From JACSRF01 sp964504445 (GTDB lineage Bacteria > Chloroflexota > Anaerolineae > Promineifilales > Promineifilaceae): a stretch of DNA of 64,000 bases. The notes under the pieces are model-generated. The model made no database searches and was not told the origin of the DNA. It worked only from the letters and a program-made list of their open reading frames with translations. Location of the stretch: positions 1 through 64,000 of the forward strand of contig CAZDEO010000014.1 of the NCBI GenBank assembly GCA_964504445.1. The letters are read 5' to 3'. The stretch's first letter is position 1; the number at the start of each line of letters is the position of its first letter. Position numbers and translations under genes: made by a program. Below are positions 1 through 8,622 of this stretch, piece by piece.

Positions 1-1562
1 TCAATCGCCTTATCCTGCCCAATAATCCGCTCGTGCAGCCGTTCCTCCATATTCAGCAGCTTCTCCGCCTCCGTCTCCAGCATCTGGTTCACCGGAATAC
101 CCGTCCACGAAGCCACCACTTCGGCAATATCATCCTCGTCCACCGTCTCATCCAACATATGCTCAGATTGCCATTGCTCCCGCTTGGCAGCAAAATCTGT
201 TTCCAGCCGCAGCCGGTCCGCCCGGTGGCGCGCCGCCCGCTCATAATCGCGCACCGTGTGAGCCTCCTCCTCCTCCACCGCCAGTTGGTCAATCTGGTTC
301 TTTAACTCCTTCAAATCAGGGGGCAACGTATGGAGCGCCACCCGCAGCTTCGCCGCCGCTTCATCCATCAGGTCAATGGCCTTGTCGGGCAGGCGGCGGT
401 CCGTCACGTACCGGTCAGATAGCTTAGCCGCCGATACCAGCGCATCATCAGAATATTTCACGCTGTGATGCTTCTCATACCGATCAGCCAACCCGCGCAG
501 CATCTCAATGGTTTCCTCTACCGATGGCTCATCCACAAAAACTGGCGCAAAGCGGCGCTCCAGGGCGCTATCTCGCTCAATGTATTGGCGGTACTCGTCC
601 AATGTCGTCGCACCCACACACTGTAACTCACCCCGCGCCAATGCCGGTTTCAGCATATTGCTGGCATCCATCGCCCCCTGGGCAGAACCAGCGCCCACCA
701 CTGTATGCAGTTCATCAATAAAGAGAATAATTTCTCCCTGGGCCTGCTGAATTTCTTCCATAGCGGCCTTCAGCCGTTCTTCAAATTCTCCGCGGAAGCG
801 GCTGCCGGCAATCATGGCCCCCAAATCTAGCGAAACCACGCGCTTGTTGAGCAAGTTTTCCGGCACGTCGCTGGCGTTAATCTTTTGCGCCAGTCCCTCC
901 ACAATGGCTGTCTTGCCTACCCCCGCCTCGCCAATAAGAACGGGGTTGTTCTTGGTGCGGCGGCTGAGAACCTGCACAATGCGCAACACTTCGTTGTCAC
1001 GGCCAATGACGGGGTCTAGTTTGCCCTCTTTAGCCAACTGGCTCAGGTCGCGGCTATATTTCGACAAGGTGCGGTAACGGCTTTCCGCCTGGCGGTCTGT
1101 CACGCGCTTCCCGCCGCGCAGCGCTTCAATACCCTCCAGCACCCGCTCGCGGGTTACGCCAAACTCTTGCAAAATACGCGCTGACGGAGTGTTGCGTTCG
1201 CTGAGAATGGCTAAAAAGATGTGTTCGGTAGATATGTACTCATCTTTAAGACGATTGGCCTCCCCCTGCGAAAGTTCTAGTACGGTGCGAATGCGGGGTG
1301 TGTAAAAAATTTGCCCCACCCCGCCGCCATAGACGGCCACTTTGGGGCTGCTGCGCAGTTCCGCATCTAGCCGGTCGCGCATGTTGGCTGTGTCTACTTT
1401 GAGTTCATCTAAAATTTGGGGCACAGCGCCTTCATTTTGTTCGAGTAATGCCAAAAAGAGGTGTTCGGTGTCTACCTGAGTATGCCGGTAACGTTGGACT
1501 ATTTCATAGGCCCGTGCAGCGGCATCTTGTGCCCGTTCCGTGAATCGATCAAATCGCATCAT
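1..1562 (-). CDS. clpC: ATP-dependent Clp protease ATP-binding subunit ClpC (N-terminal part, cut by window edge)
   Basis: AAA+ unfoldase that would feed substrates to ClpP in the cytoplasm. The visible 520 residues start MMRFDRFTERAQDAA and carry the double Clp_N repeat (about residues 5-140), then the first ATPase domain with Walker A GEAGVGKTA, Walker B IILFIDELH and the sensor region ATTLDEYRQYIERD. A short linker (about 50 residues, with an RDYERAARHRADRLRLE stretch like a UVR motif) leads directly into VVASWTGIPVNQM. ClpB would have a coiled-coil middle domain of more than 100 residues here, so ClpC is the better call. An AAGGAAAAG ribosome site lies just upstream of the tandem ATG codons at 1562/1559. 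The second ATPase domain is beyond the left edge. It contains no copy of the ACGGCCGT element. Confidence 0.9.
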   Translation of the reverse strand, partial: MMRFDRFTERAQDAAARAYEIVQRYRHTQVDTEHLFLALLEQNEGAVPQILDELKVDTANMRDRLDAELRSSPKVAVYGGGVGQIFYTPRIRTVLELSQGEANRLKDEYISTEHIFLAILSERNTPSARILQEFGVTRERVLEGIEALRGGKRVTDRQAESRYRTLSKYSRDLSQLAKEGKLDPVIGRDNEVLRIVQVLSRRTKNNPVLIGEAGVGKTAIVEGLAQKINASDVPENLLNKRVVSLDLGAMIAGSRFRGEFEERLKAAMEEIQQAQGEIILFIDELHTVVGAGSAQGAMDASNMLKPALARGELQCVGATTLDEYRQYIERDSALERRFAPVFVDEPSVEETIEMLRGLADRYEKHHSVKYSDDALVSAAKLSDRYVTDRRLPDKAIDLMDEAAAKLRVALHTLPPDLKELKNQIDQLAVEEEEAHTVRDYERAARHRADRLRLETDFAAKREQWQSEHMLDETVDEDDIAEVVASWTGIPVNQMLETEAEKLLNMEERLHERIIGQDKAI

Positions 1563-1587
1563 GTTCTTTTCCTTGCTGGTTAGATAA

Positions 1588-1635
1588 GCATTTCAGCTTG
1601 TTAGCATTTCAGCTTGTCAGCCATTCAGCCTTATC
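1588..1635. repeat. Imperfect 16-base tandem repeat upstream of clpC
   Basis: Units resembling CAGCTTGTTAGCATTT / CAGCTTGTCAGCCATT / CAGCCTTATCAGG follow one another in the 173-base gap upstream of clpC. The 18-base word AGCATTTCAGCTTGTCAG (1603-1620) occurs again at 4008-4025, in the gap downstream of rplS. Function unknown. Confidence 0.5.
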
Positions 1636-1735
1636 AGGCTAGAGGGCTGACTTCCTGATTTTAGGCGGTTAAGATTGGATTCCCATAAGATAGTTACCGA
1701 GTGCTGATGAGCGCTGGATGAGCAGTTGCCGCAAA

Positions 1736-2173
1736 TTAGAGGATTCGTGTCCCTTCCTGGTCGTGGTCATCTCCCCAGGCGAGGATTTTGTGGGGGGTGA
1801 TTTCCACTAACCGCCAATCGGCGCTGTCGTCGTAACGAAAATCCCACTCATATTTATGGTAGAAGTAGTCGGCAATGGCGTCAACGGTTTGCCAGTCGGC
1901 GACGGTGGCTTCGCCTTCAATGATGATGACCTGGGTGGTGTCGGGCAGGGCCAGGGCAACGCTTTGGTTGCTGGTGAGATTGACAAATTTTTGGGTCTCG
2001 GAGCCGGTGCTGATGTAGATTTTTTCGTGCAGCCAGATGAACCAGACGGGAACCAGATGTGGACGGCCGTCGTAACGCGTGGTGGCGAGCCAGATGGTGG
2101 GTTCACGCCCAAGTTTTGCTTCCAGGGTACGCCAGCGGGCAGGGTTTCGTCGTCTCACGCTGTTTATTGTCAA
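1736..2173 (-). CDS. Pyridoxamine 5'-phosphate oxidase-fold (PPOX, F420/FMN-type) protein
   Basis: A 145-residue protein with the split beta-barrel pattern of the PPOX family: ATTRYDGRPHLVPVWFIW (residues about 30-47) followed by KIYISTGSETQKFVNL and a central VIIIEGEATVADW strand. Members bind FMN or F420 and reduce or oxidise small molecules, so the substrate cannot be predicted. The start used is TTG at 2173, three bases after the murI stop, with no clear ribosome site; GTG at 2158 is the alternative. It is probably cotranscribed and translationally coupled with murI. The family is firm, the function open. Confidence 0.75.
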   Translation of the reverse strand: MTINSVRRRNPARWRTLEAKLGREPTIWLATTRYDGRPHLVPVWFIWLHEKIYISTGSETQKFVNLTSNQSVALALPDTTQVIIIEGEATVADWQTVDAIADYFYHKYEWDFRYDDSADWRLVEITPHKILAWGDDHDQEGTRIL

Positions 2174-2176
2174 TGG

Positions 2177-3025
2177 TTAGGGGGAAATTGTCAATTTGGC
2201 TGGGGTTTTGGGCGTGGCTGGCTGCCACACGGCCGTTTCTACCGCCGCCGCCTCTCCCCACAGCTGCGCCACCAGGGCCGCCATTGGCACTGCCGGACCA
2301 GTGGTAAAAAAGCGCAGGCTGCCGGGCATGCCGCCAGCCACCAGCAGGTTGTGGCCTTGCAGCACACGTCGGGTCTGGCGGGCCACCGCCGAGGCAGGGT
2401 CAATGATGGTAACGGCCGTTTCCGGCTTGTGCGGAGCAGCGGCGATTACTTGCTCGATTAACGGCCGTACAAAAGGATAATGCGTACAGCCCAACACCAG
2501 CGTATCCACCCCCTGGGCCAGCATGGGGTACAATACCCCTTCCAGCAAGCGCCGCGTCTCTGGCCCCGTCGTTTGCCCCGCCTCAATCAGCTCCACCAAT
2601 CCCCGGCAAGGGTCTTCATAGACTGTCACGCCCGCCGCAAAACGGTGCATCAAATCCGCATATCGCTCACTCTCAAAGGTGCCAGCAGTCGCCATCACCC
2701 CCACCTTACCCGTGCGCGTTTGCGCCGCTGCTGGCTTTACGGCTGGCTCCATGCCCACAAAGGGTGTTTGCGGCAAAGCGTGGCGCAAATAGGAGAGCGC
2801 CGCCGCCGAAGCGGTGTTGCAGGCCACTACCACCAGTTTTGCACCCAGTTCCAGCAAAAAGCGGCTAATCCCCTCACTAAACTGGCGTACTTCCGCAGCG
2901 GAACGGGTTCCGTAGGGCACGTGGGCCTGGTCGGCAACGTAAACCAGCGGTTCGTGGGGCAGTTCCGCCCGCACGTGCCGCAGCACGGAAAGGCCACCAA
3001 CGCCGGAATCAAGAACCCCAATCAC
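2177..3025 (-). CDS. murI: Glutamate racemase
   Basis: Converts L-glutamate to D-glutamate for peptidoglycan. The 282 residues open with GVLDSGVGGLSVL, and the two catalytic cysteines are visible in VVACNTASAAA and LGCTHYPFVRPLIE. Length is normal for the family. The start is GTG at 3025, because an in-frame stop lies just upstream, with a GGTGAG site close before it. Two ACGGCCGT copies are read as ETAV, and a third as the reverse-frame RPL of the active-site loop region, showing how the octamer is accommodated in conserved proteins. The PPOX-fold gene follows after three bases. Confidence 0.95.
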   Translation of the reverse strand: MIGVLDSGVGGLSVLRHVRAELPHEPLVYVADQAHVPYGTRSAAEVRQFSEGISRFLLELGAKLVVVACNTASAAALSYLRHALPQTPFVGMEPAVKPAAAQTRTGKVGVMATAGTFESERYADLMHRFAAGVTVYEDPCRGLVELIEAGQTTGPETRRLLEGVLYPMLAQGVDTLVLGCTHYPFVRPLIEQVIAAAPHKPETAVTIIDPASAVARQTRRVLQGHNLLVAGGMPGSLRFFTTGPAVPMAALVAQLWGEAAAVETAVWQPATPKTPAKLTISP

Positions 3026-3181
3026 CGCTCACCATTTTACAATTGCCCCAATACGTACAGCGGTAACGCAGAAAACCGCTAAGTTTCACAAAGATCGTTG
3101 CGTTTTAAGCTTTCTTGGCGACTCTCTGCGTGTCTCTACGTTCCCATATCCTTCACCTGCATAGCGGCTTGCAATGAGCAA

Positions 3182-3913
3182 TTACTGCTTGCGGGCTGCC
3201 CGCACCAGGCCATCAAACAACCCTTGCATAGCCGGGGCAGTAGGGGCCAGGTCCTCTGGGTGCCACTGTACGCCAATGGCGTAAGGATGGTCGGGAATTT
3301 CAATGCCTTCGATGAGACCATCTGGGGCGTAGGCCACGGCCGTTACCCCCGCCGCCAATTGGCGAATGCCCTGGTGATGCAAGCTGTTCACCGGCGTCGC
3401 CGTAACGCCAAGCTGTTGGGCCAGCCGCGAACCCACCTGCACCGTCACCTGGTGGGCAATATACGCCCGCGGCTTAATATCTGTGTAGCTGTGAAAAATC
3501 GCTTCCGGCATTTGGGAATACACATCCTCCCACAATGTACCGCCCAACGCCACGTTAAACACCTGCAAACCCCGACAAATCGCCAGTAGCGGTTTGCCCG
3601 CTTCTACAGCCCAGCGCACCAACGCCATCTCAATGCGGTCGCGGTCAGCGTCTACGCCAGAAACGGTTTCATGGGCATTTTCGCCGCCATATTGGGCCGG
3701 CTCAATATCGCCACCACCAGGAATAAGCAAGCCATCTACCTGCTCAAAAAAGGTGCGCATTTCTGCCGGGGAAGCGCCCAATGGCAGCAGGATGGGTATG
3801 GCCCCGGCAGCGCGTAGGGCGGCAACGTAGGCCGGGCGCAAGGCGAAGAGGGGCATCTGGCCTGCGGCGCTAACAAGGCGGTAGGTGGTGCAACCAATAA
3901 GCGGTGCAGACAT
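3182..3913 (-). CDS. Class I glutamine amidotransferase-like (peptidase C26, PuuD-type gamma-glutamyl-GABA hydrolase family)
   Basis: A 243-residue GATase1-fold protein with the nucleophile elbow PLLAICRGLQVFNVALGG (Cys), the HHQGIRQLA segment and the His/Glu pair in GVQWHPEDL. GLLIPGGGDIEPAQYGG is typical of the peptidase C26 / PuuD branch, which hydrolyses gamma-glutamyl amides. No polyamine genes lie nearby, so the exact substrate is open. ATG at 3913 is preceded by AGGAGC. The 156-base gap to murI holds no gene I can support. Confidence 0.85.
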   Translation of the reverse strand: MSAPLIGCTTYRLVSAAGQMPLFALRPAYVAALRAAGAIPILLPLGASPAEMRTFFEQVDGLLIPGGGDIEPAQYGGENAHETVSGVDADRDRIEMALVRWAVEAGKPLLAICRGLQVFNVALGGTLWEDVYSQMPEAIFHSYTDIKPRAYIAHQVTVQVGSRLAQQLGVTATPVNSLHHQGIRQLAAGVTAVAYAPDGLIEGIEIPDHPYAIGVQWHPEDLAPTAPAMQGLFDGLVRAARKQ

Positions 3914-3948
3914 TTTTTGCTCCTGTTATGGCTGGTCTATGGCCAAAC

Positions 3949-3981
3949 AAAAAAAGGGTGAAAGCACATGTGCCTTCACCC
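3949..3981 (-). terminator. Rho-independent terminator after rplS
   Basis: Read on the minus strand, GGGTGAAGGCACATGTGC forms a near-perfect stem with GCACATGTGCTTTCACCC-type sequence and is followed directly by seven T. It lies about 150 bases downstream of the rplS stop and upstream of the amidotransferase start. Confidence 0.85.
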
Positions 3982-4128
3982 GGTCTTGTTGCTGTTAATG
4001 GTTTGTCAGCATTTCAGCTTGTCAGGCAATGAGTTGCCTCTGCATTATGGCCTGGTGCATAAAGCGGCCGGGCTAATGGCTGGTTTGCTGACGGCTGCAT
4101 GTTGGTAACGGCCGTTTGCCGCCCCAAA

Positions 4129-4491
4129 TTAGTTGGCAAATGTGCGTTTTTCCCGCAGGCGGGCCGATTTGCCGGTACGTTCGCGCATAAAGTACAACTG
4201 CGCCCGGCGCACGTGCGCGTGGCGGTGCACCTCAATCTTTTCGATGCGCGGGGAGCGCAGTAAAAAGGTACGTTCAACGCCCACACCGTTGGCGGCAATA
4301 CGCCGCACGGTGAAATTTTTGTTGTTGCCACTGTTGCGCAGGCGAATAACCATACCGCGCACCAACTGCACACGTTCGTTACGCTCACCGACGTTAATGC
4401 GCAAGTGCACGGTGACATCATCCCCCACGTGCAGTTCGGGGAATTCTGCCTGTTCCTGATTATCAAAAGCCTTCAAAAGTAAGTCGGACAT
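4129..4491 (-). CDS. rplS: 50S ribosomal protein L19
   Basis: A 120-residue protein with the L19 signatures: PELHVGDDVTVHLRI near the N-terminus, QLVRGMVIRLRNSG, NFTVRRIAANGVGVERTFLL and RSPRIEKIEVHRHAHVRRAQLYFMRERTGKSARL. It sits at the 30S-50S interface. In many bacteria it follows trmD/rimM; here it stands alone after fumarylacetoacetase. The start at 4491 has GGAGAGTGGGTT upstream. It ends with a good terminator at 3949-3981. Confidence 0.97.
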   Translation of the reverse strand: MSDLLLKAFDNQEQAEFPELHVGDDVTVHLRINVGERNERVQLVRGMVIRLRNSGNNKNFTVRRIAANGVGVERTFLLRSPRIEKIEVHRHAHVRRAQLYFMRERTGKSARLREKRTFAN

Positions 4492-4526
4492 AACCCACTC
4501 TCCGTCTAGTATTGTTGTTTTCAGTC

Positions 4527-4566
4527 ATGCCAGGGGCATAAAGATAGCCCGCTCGCTGGGCGGGCT
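4527..4566 (-). promoter_or_regulatory. Hairpins in the rplS leader or fah 3' region
   Basis: On the minus strand AGCCCGC-N7-GCGGGCT (4546-4566) is followed by ATGCC-CCT-GGCAT (4527-4540), about 40 bases before the rplS start. The first could end the fumarylacetoacetase transcript, although its T tract is poor; the pair could also be a ribosomal-protein leader structure. No known L19 leader motif was recognised. Confidence 0.35.
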
Positions 4567-4645
4567 GGAAAAAGTAATATAACACGCTCAGGGAGAGATT
4601 GCAAAAAATGATTTGGGCCTGGCATGGCAACACCAGAGAGCCTAA

Positions 4646-5917
4646 TCAATAAATTTCCGGAGATGCCCCCATAATTTGCCCGCTAACGGCACCAAAGCCC
4701 ACCCGGTAGCCATCTCCCTGGCACCAGCCGGTGAGCGTCAGGCGGTCGCCATCTTCCAAAAAGACGCGGGTTTCGCCTGTGGGCAGGGTGATGGGGCGCG
4801 TACCGCGCCAGGCCAGCTCTAGCAGCGATCCCCAACTATCTGGCGTGGGGCCGCTGATGGTGCCAGAGGCCAGTAGGTCACCGGGACGCAGATTGCAGCC
4901 AGTGGCGGTATGGTGGGCTAACTGTTGGGCCATGTTCCAGTACAGGTGGCGAAAATTGGAGCGGGCGATGGGTACGGCCGTGGTCATTTGCGCCGTTTGT
5001 AACTGCACTTCCAGGTGAATGTCGAACGCCCAATCCTGGCCGGTTTGCAGGTAGAGCAAGGGGGATGGCTCTTGAGCAGGGCCGCCTACACGAAAAGGCT
5101 CCAGCGCCGCCAGGGGCACAACCCAGGGGGAAATGGAGGTGGCGAAGTTTTTCGCCAAAAATGGCCCCAGGGGGCGATATTCCCAACGCTGAATGTCGCG
5201 GGCGCTCCAATCGTTGACTAATACCAGCCCAAAAATGTGCGCGGCGGCATTGTCGGCGGCAATGGGCTGCCCCAAGGGGTTGCCAGGGCCAACAAAGAAG
5301 CCCATTTCTAGCTCGAAATCTAGCTCTTGAGTGGGGCCAAAGGCGGGCTGTGTGTGGCCGGGCTGCTGGCGCTGACCCTGGGGCCGCCGAATGGGTGTGC
5401 CGTCTAAGACAATGGAGCTGGAACGGCCGTGATACCCCACCGGTAAATGGAGCCAGTTGTCCAGTAAGGGAACCTCACGCCCAAACATGCTGCCCACGTT
5501 GCTGGCGTGTTCTTTGGAGGAGTAAAAGTCGGTGTAGTCGCCAATGTGCGCGGGCAGGTGCAGGCGCACGGCGCTCTGGGGCCAAAAGGCCTGCTGGCGC
5601 AGGGGGGCATTGTCGCGCAGGGTGGGGTTGTCGGCACGCAGCAAGGTGTGAATGGTAGTTCGGGCTTGCTGCCAAGCAAGGGGGCCAAGGGCCATGAAGG
5701 AGTTGAGGTTGGGTTGGGTGAAAACGGCCGTTTCCCCCACCACCGTCTGCGCGAAGAAACCCGCCTCTTGCAACGCGCCCAGGTCTAACACCTGGGCGCC
5801 AATGGCAACGCCAATGCGCGGCGCACCACCTGCCAGGGGCGAAAAAACGCCATAGGGCAAATTTTGGATGGGAAAATGACTCTCAGGGCCAGCCGGAATA
5901 AAGGATTGTAGTGTCAC
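4646..5917 (-). CDS. fahA: Fumarylacetoacetase
   Basis: Last step of tyrosine/homogentisate breakdown: hydrolysis of fumarylacetoacetate to fumarate and acetoacetate. The 423 residues show the N-terminal FAH domain (LPYGVFSP...PRIGVAIG) and the catalytic domain with DYTDFYSSKEHASNVG, PVGYHGRSSSIV, ELDFELEMGFFVG and NDWSARDIQRWEYRPLGPF, the last holding the metal- and substrate-binding residues. Length matches bacterial and eukaryotic FAH. The start is GTG at 5917. No other tyrosine-catabolic gene lies in the window, so the gene is isolated from its pathway here. Confidence 0.93.
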   Translation of the reverse strand: MTLQSFIPAGPESHFPIQNLPYGVFSPLAGGAPRIGVAIGAQVLDLGALQEAGFFAQTVVGETAVFTQPNLNSFMALGPLAWQQARTTIHTLLRADNPTLRDNAPLRQQAFWPQSAVRLHLPAHIGDYTDFYSSKEHASNVGSMFGREVPLLDNWLHLPVGYHGRSSSIVLDGTPIRRPQGQRQQPGHTQPAFGPTQELDFELEMGFFVGPGNPLGQPIAADNAAAHIFGLVLVNDWSARDIQRWEYRPLGPFLAKNFATSISPWVVPLAALEPFRVGGPAQEPSPLLYLQTGQDWAFDIHLEVQLQTAQMTTAVPIARSNFRHLYWNMAQQLAHHTATGCNLRPGDLLASGTISGPTPDSWGSLLELAWRGTRPITLPTGETRVFLEDGDRLTLTGWCQGDGYRVGFGAVSGQIMGASPEIY

Positions 5918-6004
5918 GGTTTATGCCAACCTCTTGTAAAAATTGGGGGGTTCCAGATTGCGGATTGTAGCAACGCTTTGGCAGCGCACCGCTTTTTTGC
6001 GCGT

Positions 6005-6631
6005 TTACGCCGCCGCGGGGCAAATATCATTCAGGGGGCAGCCCGCGCAGTTGGGGTTACGCGCAAAGCAAATGCGCCGCCCATGAAAGATGAGCAGATG
6101 CGAAATTTCGATCCAGCTTTCGCGGGGAATGAGCGCCATTAAATCTTGCTCTACTTTTACAGGGTCTTTCTGTTGGGTTAGGCCCAGGCGGTTTGCCAGG
6201 CGCCTGACGTGGGTGTCTACGGTAATGCCATCGGCAATGCCGTAAATTTCGCCCAACACCACGTTGGCCGTTTTGCGTGCTACACCAGTTAGCGTTAGCA
6301 AGTCGGCCATGTTGTCGGGCACGCTGCCCCCGTGCTGGTGCACAATGGCTTGGGTGGCTTCTTGAATAAAGCGTGCTTTCTGGCGAAAAAATCCGGTGGG
6401 GCGGATGGCTTCTTCCAGCTCCTGGCGGTCGGCGGCGGCAAAGTCTACGGCCGTTTTGTAGGCATTAAACAGTTCTGGCGTCACCTTATTAACGCGCTCA
6501 TCGGTGCATTGGGCGGATAGAATGGTAGCCACCAGCAGTTGCAGCGGCGTTTCATAGTTTAGCTCGCAGTGGGCGTCGGGGTGCGCGGCCCGCAAGCGTT
6601 GTAGCAGTTCGTGTATATCTGTATGGGTCAT
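6005..6631 (-). CDS. nth: Endonuclease III (DNA glycosylase/AP lyase)
   Basis: Base-excision repair enzyme for oxidised pyrimidines. The 208 residues start MTHTDIHELLQRL. LQLLVATILSAQCTDERVN is the classic Nth N-terminal motif, LTGVARKTANVVLGE is the helix-hairpin-helix with the catalytic Lys, and VDTHVRRLANRLGL holds the catalytic Asp. The C-terminus has the iron-sulfur pattern C-X6-C-X2-C-X5-C (CFARNPNCAGCPLNDIC). A longer reading frame extends upstream to 6778, but its first 49 residues are not Nth-like, so ATG at 6631 is preferred. Confidence 0.95.
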   Translation of the reverse strand: MTHTDIHELLQRLRAAHPDAHCELNYETPLQLLVATILSAQCTDERVNKVTPELFNAYKTAVDFAAADRQELEEAIRPTGFFRQKARFIQEATQAIVHQHGGSVPDNMADLLTLTGVARKTANVVLGEIYGIADGITVDTHVRRLANRLGLTQQKDPVKVEQDLMALIPRESWIEISHLLIFHGRRICFARNPNCAGCPLNDICPAAA

Positions 6632-6754
6632 CGGGCTGTTTTTAGCGCGATCCGCCCAATATGGCAACCCGTCTATCACCTTCGTACCATAGACGTGCCC
6701 CCCTGTCTTTGTAGAATTAACCACAGGCGGCAATTTTCCTGCTGCCGCAAAAGC

Positions 6755-8473
6755 ATGAATACGGTTCTCACGATTCAATATCTCCTTCTGTTGTTATGCG
6801 CCGCCATTGCCACCCAACTGGTACTCTATGCCTGGCAACGGCGGCCTGCCACGGGCAGCATCTGGTTTGGGGTAACCATGCTGGGCGTTGCCGTGTGGGC
6901 GCTGGCCTACGCCCTGGAGATGACCAGCATTAGCCTGGGCGCCAAGCTTGCCTGGTATTATGTGAAATTTGTCGGTTTGGCGCTAGTGCCTATGGCCTGG
7001 CTGCTGTTTGTGTTGGAGTTTTCTGGACGCTGGCAATGGTGGAAACGGCCGTATCTTCTGGCCATTGCTGCCCCCACCTTGTTCACCTACGCTTTGGCTT
7101 TTAGCAACAACACGCATGAATTGCTGTGGCGAACTTTTGCGCCACCCATTGCCCAGGGCACTTTGGCCGTCGTCTATGGTCCCTGGTTCATCGGGTATGT
7201 CGTGTTGGCCTATTTCTACTTAATCATTGGCGGGGCACTCATGCTTAAACATTGGCGAGAGCAAAACACCCCCCTTTATCGTTGGCAGACTTTGGGGCTG
7301 CTGTTGGGCGTGCTGCTGCCGGGCATTGCCAACGTTCTTTTTCTAACAGGTCTCATCGCTTTTGATCCCACGCCGCTTTCCTTTACGCTGGTAGGCCTGC
7401 TGCTGCTGCCTTCTGCCTTTCGCCTGCGCCTCTTCGACATTACACCCATTGCCCACCGCCTGCTGGTAGACAGCATGGAGGAAGGCGTGCTGGTCTTGAA
7501 TAGCCAATACCGGGTGATGGGGTTAAATCCGGCGGCGGCCGCACTGCTACAGCAGCCCCCTGAGCGGGCCATTGGGCAGCCCATCAGCAAAGTATGGCCG
7601 GAACTGGCTGGCGGCCTCAACGATCCGGCAAGGAAAAACGTGGAAATTGGCCCCGTCGGCCGGCAAGGCGCCTTTTATGAGGTTTCGGTCTCCCCCTTGC
7701 ACGACGGCCGTCGTGATTTGCGCGGGCATGTGCTGATGATGCACGACATTACGGCACGCAAGGAGCGGGAACTGCTGCAGCAAGATATGACGCGCTCTAT
7801 GGTTCACGATTTACGCGCCCCCATCAGCAATTCGCTGTTTGCGCTGGAAATGTTGAAAACAGCCGTCGCCGACCTCGTCTCGGCTGATGACCAGATGTTA
7901 CTAGACATGACCTACGCCAACACTGAAAAAACCTTGCAACTCGTCAACCAAATTCTCGATATTCACCGCCTGGAAAGCGGCCAAATTCCCCTGTCCTTTT
8001 CTCGGGTTCCCCTGAACAACGTTGTTCAAGAAGTTATCAACACCCAACTGAGCCGCATTGCCCAAAAAAGCCTGCAAATTACCATCCATATTCCAGACGA
8101 CTTGCCCCCAGCCTGGGCCGACGCTGACTTGCTGCGGCGCGTGCTGCAAAACCTGGTAGATAACGCCATCAAGTATTCGCCTCAGGGCGGCACCATTCAC
8201 ATTACAGCCAGGCAAGCCCCCACAGACGGCCGTGAAGACCTCGGTCGCCTGCTTATCTCTGTTGCCGACGAAGGGCCCGGTATACCGCCGCCACTGCAAA
8301 CGCGGATCTTTGATAAATACGTCACCGGCGAAGACGCGAGCAGCGGTAGTGGCCTGGGCTTGCCCTTTTGCCAAACGGCCGTTGCCGCCCATGGGGAACA
8401 CATCTGGATTGACAGCCAGCCCGGAGAAGGCGCCATCTTCACCTTTTCTCTTACCGCTCCGGCCTCCCCTTAA
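6755..8473 (+). CDS. Membrane sensor histidine kinase (7TM-type N-terminal region, PAS, HisKA, HATPase)
   Basis: A 572-residue sensor kinase. Residues about 1-215 form seven hydrophobic segments with the charged, aromatic loops of the histidine-kinase N-terminal 7TM class (WYYVKFVGLALVPMAWLLFVLEFSGR). A PAS domain follows (VDSMEEGVLVLNSQYRVMGLNPAAAALL), then the H-box MVHDLRAPISNSLFALEM with the phosphoacceptor His, then the ATPase N, G1 and G2 boxes (DNAIKYSPQGG, SVADEGPGIPP, GSGLGLPFC). ATG at 6755 is chosen because the upstream in-frame extension overlaps the nth start and is not membrane-like. No response regulator is adjacent, so the partner is unknown. Confidence 0.88.
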   Translation: MNTVLTIQYLLLLLCAAIATQLVLYAWQRRPATGSIWFGVTMLGVAVWALAYALEMTSISLGAKLAWYYVKFVGLALVPMAWLLFVLEFSGRWQWWKRPYLLAIAAPTLFTYALAFSNNTHELLWRTFAPPIAQGTLAVVYGPWFIGYVVLAYFYLIIGGALMLKHWREQNTPLYRWQTLGLLLGVLLPGIANVLFLTGLIAFDPTPLSFTLVGLLLLPSAFRLRLFDITPIAHRLLVDSMEEGVLVLNSQYRVMGLNPAAAALLQQPPERAIGQPISKVWPELAGGLNDPARKNVEIGPVGRQGAFYEVSVSPLHDGRRDLRGHVLMMHDITARKERELLQQDMTRSMVHDLRAPISNSLFALEMLKTAVADLVSADDQMLLDMTYANTEKTLQLVNQILDIHRLESGQIPLSFSRVPLNNVVQEVINTQLSRIAQKSLQITIHIPDDLPPAWADADLLRRVLQNLVDNAIKYSPQGGTIHITARQAPTDGREDLGRLLISVADEGPGIPPPLQTRIFDKYVTGEDASSGSGLGLPFCQTAVAAHGEHIWIDSQPGEGAIFTFSLTAPASP

Positions 8474-8530
8474 CCCTGGGCGGTAGAATTCGTGCTTTTC
8501 CGCCAATCGTGATATGCTATTTTCAGCGTA

Positions 8531-8562
8531 TCAACCCGTCAGCATGGCGGGTTGACATGCTG
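8531..8562 (+). terminator. Possible terminator hairpin after the 7TM kinase
   Basis: CAGCATG (8540-8546) pairs with CATGCTG (8556-8562), and an alternative stem AACCCG/CGGGTT overlaps it. No T run follows, so this is a weak candidate in the 149-base gap before the debranching enzyme. Confidence 0.3.
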
Positions 8563-8622
8563 GCAAACTGAACCCACTAACCCACAAACAACAAAACCAT
8601 GGTAATAAGGAGCATAGAGTCT

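Noticed and set aside
1690..1725. CIRCE-like heat-shock operator upstream of clpC
   Set aside because: Only one half (GAGTGCTGA) resembles the consensus; the paired GCACTC half with a 9-base spacer is missing.
6611..6754. Upstream extension of the 7TM kinase
   Set aside because: The extra 48 residues overlap the divergent nth start, are rich in Cys/Arg/His and unlike a membrane N-terminus; ATG at 6755 fits better.
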